Below the pieces are notes generated by a model. That model saw only the letters and a list, made by a program, of their open reading frames with translations, had not been told where the DNA came from and ran no database searches. Below, in pieces: positions 21,194-26,783 of a stretch of 26,783 nt of DNA. Position numbers and translations under genes: made by a program. Source of the stretch: UBA4742 sp002403895 (GTDB lineage Bacteria; Actinomycetota; Acidimicrobiia; Acidimicrobiales; Acidimicrobilacustridaceae); assembly GCA_036823295.1 (NCBI GenBank), contig DAISGD010000044.1, positions 1 to 26,783 of the forward strand, written 5' to 3'. Numbering within the stretch: position 1 is the first letter of the stretch; each line of letters opens with the position of its first letter.

Positions 21194-22062
21194 GCATCGA
21201 ACGGATCACCTACGACACCAGCGGCATGGTCGCCACCATCACCCTGGCCCGACCGGCCCAGGCCAACGCCCTCGACTCCGCCGCCATCGAGCAGCTCGAC
21301 GCCGCGTTCGACCGGGCCGAGGCCGACGACACGGTCCGGGTCGTGGTGCTGGCCGCCGAAGGCCGGCATTTCAGCGCCGGTCACGACCTGAAGGAGTTGT
21401 TCGAGGGCACCGATCCGTGGGCGGCCATGCGTGACACGCCCGAGGGCAAGTGGCACCACGAGCAGGTCATGTACTTCGACAAGTGCGTACGCATCCGTGA
21501 CTTCCCCAAACCGACCATCGCCGCCGTGCAGGGCGTGTGCTCGGCGGCCGGAATGATGCTGGCGTGCATGTGCGACCTCATCGTCGCCGCCGACGACGCC
21601 CAGTTCTCCAACCCCGTGCTGCGCATGTCGGGAGCCGGAGTCGAGCTGCTGGTCGAGCCGTGGGAGCTCGGCCCCCGCCGAGCCAAGGAGTTCCTGTTGT
21701 GCGCCCGCACTCTTACCGCGGACGAGGCAGAGCGCATCGGCATGGTGAACCGGGTGGTGGCGAGAGCCGACCTGGCCGTGGAGGCCCGGGCCATGGCCGA
21801 CGAGGTCGCACTCGTGCCCCCGGTGACGGCCCGGGCGGTGAAGCAATCGATCAACGCCATGGTCGACGGCATGGGCCAGCGCGAGTCGTGGCGCCACCAC
21901 TTCATGGTCCACCAGTTCGTGTCCAACACCGAAACCGCCCTGGGCCTGGCCCGGGAGCGAGCCGCCGGAGGGATGGACCACGTCAAGCGCGAGCAGGCAG
22001 CTCCGCCGCCGGACGCGCCGTCTGACGGGGCCGGCGCCGCCGACGCGGATGGGGGCTCGTGA
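21190..22062 (+). CDS. Enoyl-CoA hydratase/isomerase (crotonase) family protein lacking both usual catalytic Glu residues
   Basis: A 290-aa crotonase-fold protein. The oxyanion-hole loop SAGHDLKE (62-69) and the second loop GVCSAAGMMLACMCDL (115-130) are present. Aligning to rat mitochondrial enoyl-CoA hydratase by eye, the positions of Glu144 and Glu164 are Met123 and Val143 here. The later stretch PWELGPRRAKEFL (157-169) looks characteristic of a subfamily. It is therefore probably not a simple hydratase; a hydrolase, decarboxylase, isomerase or C-C lyase is possible. The last 30 residues are a low-complexity Pro/Ala/Asp tail. ATG 21190 overlaps the dehydrogenase stop (ATGA), and the stop overlaps the CoA-transferase start. 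It is controlled with the operon by site 6. Confidence 0.87.
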   Translation: MSIERITYDTSGMVATITLARPAQANALDSAAIEQLDAAFDRAEADDTVRVVVLAAEGRHFSAGHDLKELFEGTDPWAAMRDTPEGKWHHEQVMYFDKCVRIRDFPKPTIAAVQGVCSAAGMMLACMCDLIVAADDAQFSNPVLRMSGAGVELLVEPWELGPRRAKEFLLCARTLTADEAERIGMVNRVVARADLAVEARAMADEVALVPPVTARAVKQSINAMVDGMGQRESWRHHFMVHQFVSNTETALGLARERAAGGMDHVKREQAAPPPDAPSDGAGAADADGGS

Positions 22063-23252
22063 CCGGGCCGCTCGACGGCCTGCGAGTGCTCGACCTCGGC
22101 ACCCGAATCGCCGCTCCCTTCTGCGCCGGCCTCCTGGGTGAGCAGGGCGCCGAGGTCATCAAGATCGAACAGCCCGGCACTGGCGACTTCATGCGCGAGA
22201 TCGGCCCATTCGTCGACGACTACTCGCTGTTCTGGGCGGTGGAGGGCCGGGGCCGCAAGAGCGTCACCATCGACCTCCGCAAGCCGGCCGGGCGCGACCT
22301 GCTGCGCGACCTCGCCGCCTGCTGTGACGTCGCGTGCGAGAACTTCCGTCCCGGCACGCTCGAGCGATGGGGCATCGGCCCGGCCGACCTCGACCCCCAC
22401 CTGGTCGTGGTGCGGATCTCGGCTTTCGGCCAGGACGGCCCCTACGCGCCCCGGCCCGGGCTCGACCGCCTCGGCATCGGCTACGGCGGGTTGCTCAACC
22501 TCACCGGCTACCCCGACCGGCCGCCGGTCCGGCCGGGGGTGACCACCAGCGACTACCTCACCGGTGTCTTCGCCGCCCAGGCGGCGTTGGCTGCCCTCTA
22601 CCGCCGCGATGCCGGCCCGGGCGCCACCGGGAAGGGGGCGGTGATCGACGCCGCGCTCTACGGTTCGGTGCTACGGATCCTGGAATGGACGCTCGCCGCC
22701 TACGACCAGTTGGGCACGATCCGCCAGCGCGAAGGCAACCGGTTGGCCAACTCGGCGCCGCTCGACAACTACCCGACCGCCGACGGGCGCTATGTATGCC
22801 TCGTGGCCGGGAGCGACGCCAACTTCGCCCGGCTGTGCCAGGCGATGGAGCGGCCGGAGCTGGTCACCGACCCCCGGTTCGCGTCGCTGGCCGAGCGGGC
22901 CGCCCGCTCCGACGAGATCAACGGCATCGTGGCCGAGTGGACCCAGGCCCGATCGGCGGCCGAGGTCGAGGCCGCGGCGATCGCCCACGGCGTCCCGGTC
23001 GCTACCGCCTACACCGCCGCTGACATCGCCGGCGATCCCCACATGGCGGCGCGGGGCGACCTCGTATCGGTCGACGACCCGGTGCTCGGGCCCCTCCGCC
23101 AGCAGGCACCGTTCCCCCGCTTCGTCGGCGAGCAACGGTCCGTGCCCAGCGGCGCACCCCGTCTCGGCGCCCACACCCGCGAGGTGCTCGGCGACCTGCT
23201 CGGGCTGGGCGCCGACGAGCTCGATGCGCTGGCCGCCGACGGGGTGATCTGA
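22059..23252 (+). CDS. CaiB/BaiF-type (family III) CoA-transferase
   Basis: A 397-aa family III CoA-transferase that would move CoA between an acyl-CoA and a free acid without ATP. Family features are LDLGTRIAAPFCAGLLGEQG (11-30), EVIKIEQPGTGD (32-43), ENFRPGT (94-100), and the catalytic aspartate Asp136 in PGLDRLGIGYGG, the counterpart of Asp169 in formyl-CoA transferase. The start is GTG 22059, overlapping the crotonase stop (GTGA). The amidohydrolase follows six bases after the stop. It offers an energy-saving way to charge the pathway substrate using a CoA released later. The specific donor and acceptor are not readable. Confidence 0.92.
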   Translation: MTGPLDGLRVLDLGTRIAAPFCAGLLGEQGAEVIKIEQPGTGDFMREIGPFVDDYSLFWAVEGRGRKSVTIDLRKPAGRDLLRDLAACCDVACENFRPGTLERWGIGPADLDPHLVVVRISAFGQDGPYAPRPGLDRLGIGYGGLLNLTGYPDRPPVRPGVTTSDYLTGVFAAQAALAALYRRDAGPGATGKGAVIDAALYGSVLRILEWTLAAYDQLGTIRQREGNRLANSAPLDNYPTADGRYVCLVAGSDANFARLCQAMERPELVTDPRFASLAERAARSDEINGIVAEWTQARSAAEVEAAAIAHGVPVATAYTAADIAGDPHMAARGDLVSVDDPVLGPLRQQAPFPRFVGEQRSVPSGAPRLGAHTREVLGDLLGLGADELDALAADGVI

Positions 23253-23258
23253 GCGCCG

Positions 23259-24620
23259 ATGCACCCCGTCGCTCCCCTGCTCGCGGCACGGTCGAGTGAC
23301 GAATACGCCGCCGTCCCGTGGCGCTCAATCGATCACCGGGTCGATCATTCGGTGGCCGAGCGAGCCGCCATCGCCGCCGTCCGCCTGGGGATCGATCCCG
23401 CCACGTACCTCGACAGTCGCATGGGAACCGCCGCCACCCTGCGGGCGCTCGACGAGGCCCACGGCGGCGGCTTCTACAACGTTCCGCCCGAAGCCGCCAC
23501 CGACCGGGCTGCCGCCGAGGCAGCCTTCGCCAGCACCGCACCGGTGATCGACGTCCAGACCCACCTCGTCCGGCCCAGCCGGGCTGGCACAGCCAGTGCC
23601 AGCGCCCTCTTCGGCTTCCTGCGAATGGTCGACCCCGAGCGATGGTCCGACCCGATCGACATCGCGCTGCTGTCCGCGCCGTCCTGGGCGGCATGTCTCT
23701 TCGGCGGCAGCGAGACGGCGGTGGCCCTGCTGACCTCGACGCCCGGGCGGCCCGGTGAGAACGCTATCGACAACAACGACATCGCCGCGGCCCGCGAAAT
23801 CGTCGACCGCTACGCCGGGACCGGCCGCGTCCTCACCCACACCATCGTCCATCCCAACCTGGGGCCCGCCGAACTCGACGCCATGGTCGGCTGGCGCGAC
23901 GAGCTGCGACCGTCGGGGTGGAAGGTCTACACGCTGTGGGACCCGCCCGATCGGCCGGGCCGGGGTTGGTTCCTCGACGGCGAGGCCCACGGGCTGCCCT
24001 TCCTGGAGCGGGTCGCTGCCCTGGGCCCGCCCATCGTGTGCGCCCACAAAGGAATCGCCGGACCGATCCCCTCGGCCGCACCGGCCACCTCGTCGCCCCG
24101 TGATATCGGCCCGGCGGCGGCGATGTTCCCCGACATCCAGTTCGTCGTCTACCACTCGGGCTACGACATCGACCCTTCCGGCGAGGAAGGGTCGCACGAA
24201 CAGGACCCGACGCGGGGCGTCAGCCGACTGGTCACCAGCCTCGGCGCGTCGGGCATTGGCCCCGGTGGCAACGTGTGGGCCGAGCTCGGGTCGACCTGGT
24301 TCCTGATGCTGCGACGGCCACGGGAGGCCGCCCACGTGATCGGCAAGCTGCTCGGTGCGGTCGGACCAGAACGGATCCTGTGGGGCACCGACTCGGTGTG
24401 GTACGGCCCGCCGCAATCGTTGATCGACGCGTTCCGGGTGTTCACCATCCCCGAATGGATGCAGGAGCGCTACGGCTACCCGGCGCTCTCCCCGGAGATC
24501 AAGGAAGGGATCCTCGGCGCCAATGCGGCACAGCTCTACGGCATCGACCCGCCCCCCGCGCCGCCCGACCGGGCCTGGCTCGCCGAGGCAAGCGCGGAGC
24601 TCTCGCTCCGGCTGCCGTGA
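23259..24620 (+). CDS. Amidohydrolase_2-family metal-dependent hydrolase or decarboxylase
   Basis: A 453-aa TIM-barrel protein of the amidohydrolase-2 group (relatives: ACMSD-type decarboxylases, 2-pyrone-4,6-dicarboxylate lactonase). Strand-1 metal motif: VIDVQTHLV near 96-103 (Asp98, Gln100, His102), with Gln instead of the usual first His. Later barrel motifs are HTIVHPNLGP, VCAHKGIAG, VVYHSGYDID and the strand-8 Asp in ILWGTDSVWYG. About 90 residues precede the barrel, longer than in short members. ATG 23259 is six bases after the CoA-transferase stop, and the gene ends the four-gene operon under operator site 6. It might decarboxylate or open a ring of a CoA-free intermediate. It converges with the next amidohydrolase gene, with 12 bases between stops. 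Confidence 0.85.
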   Translation: MHPVAPLLAARSSDEYAAVPWRSIDHRVDHSVAERAAIAAVRLGIDPATYLDSRMGTAATLRALDEAHGGGFYNVPPEAATDRAAAEAAFASTAPVIDVQTHLVRPSRAGTASASALFGFLRMVDPERWSDPIDIALLSAPSWAACLFGGSETAVALLTSTPGRPGENAIDNNDIAAAREIVDRYAGTGRVLTHTIVHPNLGPAELDAMVGWRDELRPSGWKVYTLWDPPDRPGRGWFLDGEAHGLPFLERVAALGPPIVCAHKGIAGPIPSAAPATSSPRDIGPAAAMFPDIQFVVYHSGYDIDPSGEEGSHEQDPTRGVSRLVTSLGASGIGPGGNVWAELGSTWFLMLRRPREAAHVIGKLLGAVGPERILWGTDSVWYGPPQSLIDAFRVFTIPEWMQERYGYPALSPEIKEGILGANAAQLYGIDPPPAPPDRAWLAEASAELSLRLP

Positions 24621-24632
24621 CGTCTACCAGCG

Positions 24633-25460
24633 TCAGGAACCGGTGCGATCGAGGAGCCGGCGGGCGGTGCCTCCCAGGAACAGTCCCATCGCGTCCTCAT
24701 CGAGGTCGAGGTTGCGGGCCTCGTCGATCGAGCGCCGTATCGGGAACCACGGGTCATCACTCCCCCACAGCACCCGACCCCGCCCCGTCGACGACGCCAT
24801 GAACGCCAGGAGGGCGGGGGCGATGTAGCGGGGGGCGTAGGCCGTGCACGACAGGTACAGCCGGTCCCACTTCCGCATGTAGTTCACCAGCAGCTCCTCG
24901 TAGGGATGACCCATGTGGGCGCCGATCACGGTGAGCTCGGGGAAGTCGATGAGCACGTCCTCGAGCAGTTCGGGGTGTTGGACCCGTGAGCGGACCCGCG
25001 GCCCGGGCACGCCGACATTGATGCCGACGGGGAGCCCGAGCTCCTCGCACACCTGATAGATCGGGTAGAGGCGGGCGTCGTCGATCGGGACCTGGGTGAA
25101 CAGCGGTGCCACGCGGATCATCGACAGGCGGGGGTGCGCGGCGAGCTCGCGGATGCGGGTGACGTTACGCGTCGGCTTGGCCGGATCGACGACCATGGCC
25201 GCCACCAGGAACCGTCCGGGGTGGGTGTCGGCCACCTCGAGCGCCTGGGTTACGCCACCGCGGGTCAGGCCCGGGGTGAGAATCGCCGTGATCACCCCCG
25301 CCGCGTCCATGCGGGCCAGCAGCTCGTCGACCCCGACCCCTTTCTCACCGTCGCCTCCCAGGTACCCCGGGATGTTGGCGTTTCCCTCCTGGCCCAGGAA
25401 CTGGGCGGCCCCCTGCGCGGTGATGAGGTTGACCCAGATGTCCACGACGTCATCGTCCAC
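24633..25460 (-). CDS. Small amidohydrolase_2-family protein with altered metal site
   Basis: A 275-aa member of the amidohydrolase-2 family. The strand-1 motif reads VDIWVNLIT (6-14), so the usual HxH is Trp9 and Asn11; Asp7 remains. The strand-5/6 region with IGAHMGHPYEELL and the strand-8 segment VLWGSDDPWFP are retained. It may bind metal differently, work without metal, or have lost catalysis; short members resembling ACMSD decarboxylases exist. The GTG start at 25460 has a GGGGGGA ribosome site upstream. It is divergent from the third amidohydrolase gene across operator site 7 and ends 12 bases from the convergent operon. Substrate unknown. Confidence 0.83.
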   Translation of the reverse strand: MDDDVVDIWVNLITAQGAAQFLGQEGNANIPGYLGGDGEKGVGVDELLARMDAAGVITAILTPGLTRGGVTQALEVADTHPGRFLVAAMVVDPAKPTRNVTRIRELAAHPRLSMIRVAPLFTQVPIDDARLYPIYQVCEELGLPVGINVGVPGPRVRSRVQHPELLEDVLIDFPELTVIGAHMGHPYEELLVNYMRKWDRLYLSCTAYAPRYIAPALLAFMASSTGRGRVLWGSDDPWFPIRRSIDEARNLDLDEDAMGLFLGGTARRLLDRTGS

Positions 25461-25507
25461 GTAGCGTCCCCCCGAAAGACCGGCACCCAGGAGAGGTAGC
25501 CGACGGA

Positions 25508-25525
25508 TCTGACGCTAATGTCAGG
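25508..25525. promoter_or_regulatory. Operator palindrome, site 7 (between two amidohydrolase-family genes)
   Basis: TCTGACGCTAATGTCAGG keeps the TGAC-N6-GTCA core but has an A/T-containing centre. It lies 47 bases from the minus-strand GTG and 57 from the plus-strand ATG. I cannot assign -10 boxes here with confidence. Confidence 0.75.
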
Positions 25526-25582
25526 TTTCGCCGCCCGGCAACCACGCGCCACCGGGCACCGGGAGACACACGGGGGACATCC

Positions 25583-26782
25583 ATGACGGTCGGGGCCGAT
25601 GAGCGATTCGTGGTGATCTCCGCCGACTGCCACGCGGGCGGGTCGATGGACACCTACGGCGAGTACCTCGAGTCCCGCTACCAGAGCGACTTCGCCGCCT
25701 GGCGGAGCGCCTACCGCAATCCGTTTCGCGATCTCCAGGGCGACGGCCGGACGCGCAACTGGGACAGCGACCGACGCATCTCCGAGCTCGAGGCCGACGG
25801 CCAGGTGGCCGAGGTGATCTTCCCCAACACCGTTCCCCCGTTCTTCCCCACCGGCGCGCTGGTGGCCCGGCCCCCCTCCGGGGCCGATCTCGAGCTCCGC
25901 TGGGCCGGTCTGCGGGCCCACAACCGCTGGCTCGCCGACTGGTGCGCCACCCAGCCCGAGCGGCGGGCGGGGATCGCCCAGGTCTTCCTCAACGACGTCG
26001 ATGCCGCCGTGGCCGAAGCCCGATGGGTGGCCGACAGTGGGCTCCGGGGCGGCATCCTGATCCCGGCGGTGCCCGACGACTCCGACCTCGACCCGCTGTA
26101 CTCGAAGACCTACGACCCGCTGTGGCAGGTCTGCCAGGAGCTCGGGCTGGTGGTCAACTCCCATTCCGGCAGCGGCCATCCCGACTACGGCTCATACCCC
26201 TCGTCGTCGATGATCTGGGCCATCGAGACCGAGTGGATGGCCCACCGGCCCCTCTGGCACATGGTCATGAGCGGGGTGTTCGAGCGCTTCCCGAGGTTGC
26301 GGTTCGTGCTGACCGAGCAGGGTTGCGCCTGGGTGCCTGCCACCCTCGCCCAGCTCGACGGCCTCCACATGGCGGCGTCGTTCGGCCGTACCGGCGAGCT
26401 CAAGCTTGACCCCGACGCCCACCTCCCGATGCGACCGAGCGAGTACTTCGAGCGCAACATCTGGATCGGCGCCAGCTTTCCCCGGGGACGCGACGCCGAG
26501 GCCATGCGCAAGCTCGGGCTCCACAAGGTGATGTGGGGCAGCGACTACCCCCACCACGAGGGCGTGACCCCCTTCACCCGCGAGCACCTCCGCCGATCGT
26601 TCCCCGAGTGGACCCCGGCCGAGCTCGACCAGGTGCTCACGTTCACCGCGGCCGAGATGTATGGCTTCGACGTGGAGGCGCTGACGCCGAGGGCCCTCGA
26701 GGTGGGGCCGACCGCTGCCGAACTGGCGGTGCCGCTCGAGCGGGTGCCCAAGGGTGCCACCAGCCCCGCGTTCTACCTCTGA
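25583..26782 (+). CDS. Amidohydrolase_2-family metal-dependent hydrolase or decarboxylase
   Basis: A 399-aa TIM-barrel protein of the amidohydrolase-2 group, complete and ending one base before the window edge. Near the N-terminus is ISADCHAGG (12-20), with Asp15 and His17 where the strand-1 metal motif belongs. Later come LVVNSHSGSGHPDYG (metal His on strand 5), VLTEQGCAWVP, and the strand-8 motif VMWGSDYPHHEG with the catalytic-type Asp. Such proteins occur repeatedly in actinobacterial degradation clusters and are often decarboxylases or C-C hydrolases. ATG 25583 has GGGGGAC seven bases upstream. It is divergent from the small amidohydrolase and shares operator site 7. No neighbour is visible downstream. 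Confidence 0.87.
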   Translation: MTVGADERFVVISADCHAGGSMDTYGEYLESRYQSDFAAWRSAYRNPFRDLQGDGRTRNWDSDRRISELEADGQVAEVIFPNTVPPFFPTGALVARPPSGADLELRWAGLRAHNRWLADWCATQPERRAGIAQVFLNDVDAAVAEARWVADSGLRGGILIPAVPDDSDLDPLYSKTYDPLWQVCQELGLVVNSHSGSGHPDYGSYPSSSMIWAIETEWMAHRPLWHMVMSGVFERFPRLRFVLTEQGCAWVPATLAQLDGLHMAASFGRTGELKLDPDAHLPMRPSEYFERNIWIGASFPRGRDAEAMRKLGLHKVMWGSDYPHHEGVTPFTREHLRRSFPEWTPAELDQVLTFTAAEMYGFDVEALTPRALEVGPTAAELAVPLERVPKGATSPAFYL

Positions 26783-26783
26783 C

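Noticed and set aside
24618..24635. TGAC and GTCA half-sites near the end of the amidohydrolase operon
   Set aside because: The spacing is ten bases, not six, and the site lies between convergent gene ends where no promoter is expected.
1..26783. Mobile elements, CRISPR arrays, tRNA or rRNA genes, toxin-antitoxin or defence genes
   Set aside because: I looked for transposase or integrase motifs, regularly spaced repeats, tRNA-like cloverleaf ends and defence domains on both strands and found none I could support.

Overview
The window looks like a piece of a high-GC actinomycete chromosome. It is probably an assembled draft or metagenomic scaffold, because it carries two N-runs of exactly 100 bases. 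GC-ending codons, frequent GTG starts and one TTG start, ATGA/GTGA gene overlaps, a luciferase-like monooxygenase-fold oxidoreductase of the type that often uses F420, and a mycothiol-dependent-isomerase-type DinB protein all fit Actinomycetota. An Acidimicrobiia-like lineage is possible, but I cannot prove it from sequence alone. I see no tRNA, rRNA, CRISPR array, transposase, phage gene or plasmid gene.

Layout, left to right. (1) 1-1497, minus strand: start of an unknown gene, then an FGGY sugar-type kinase interrupted by an artificial gap. (2) 1611-4240, plus: PaaK-like CoA ligase and sulfotransferase. (3) 4268-6363, minus: LLM-class oxidoreductase followed by a DUF1214 protein. (4) 6421-7164, plus: unrecognised protein. 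(5) 7161-8345, minus: thiolase. (6) 8433-12428, plus: SDR, canonical acyl-CoA ligase, and a second ligase-like protein with degraded catalytic motifs. (7) 12410-12853, minus: SnoaL/NTF2-fold protein. (8) 12940-16129, plus: lipoate-ligase-like protein, SDR, zinc alcohol dehydrogenase. (9) 16136-16606, minus: ureidoglycolate-lyase-like protein. (10) 16661-17900, plus: cupin and DinB/maleylpyruvate-isomerase-like protein, then a SnoaL fragment running into the second gap. (11) 18279-19939, minus: acyl-CoA dehydrogenase and RraA-like protein. (12) 19985-24620, plus: second acyl-CoA dehydrogenase, crotonase, CoA-transferase, amidohydrolase. (13) Two divergent amidohydrolase-family genes to the end.

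What ties it together is a single 18-bp palindrome, consensus YCTGAC-N6-GTCANS (core TGAC-N6-GTCA). It occurs in seven promoter regions (1542, 8402, 10842, 12872, 16631, 19954, 25508), six of them between divergent genes. At several sites it abuts actinobacterial -10 boxes (TANNNT) lying only 6-8 bases before the start codon, which suggests repressor-controlled, leaderless transcription. No regulator gene is present, so the controlling protein (TetR-like is a reasonable guess) must be encoded elsewhere.

Read as a regulon, the genes supply a full CoA-ester degradation route: activation (two or three ligases, one CoA-transferase), dehydrogenation (a divergent pair of acyl-CoA dehydrogenases), a crotonase step, oxidation (SDRs and alcohol dehydrogenase) and thiolysis. 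Amidohydrolase-fold, RraA-like, cupin and SnoaL-fold enzymes would handle an oxygenated or cyclic substrate. The substrate is not identifiable from the sequence. Several proteins lack residues that are catalytic in their families, so the pathway probably contains non-standard steps.
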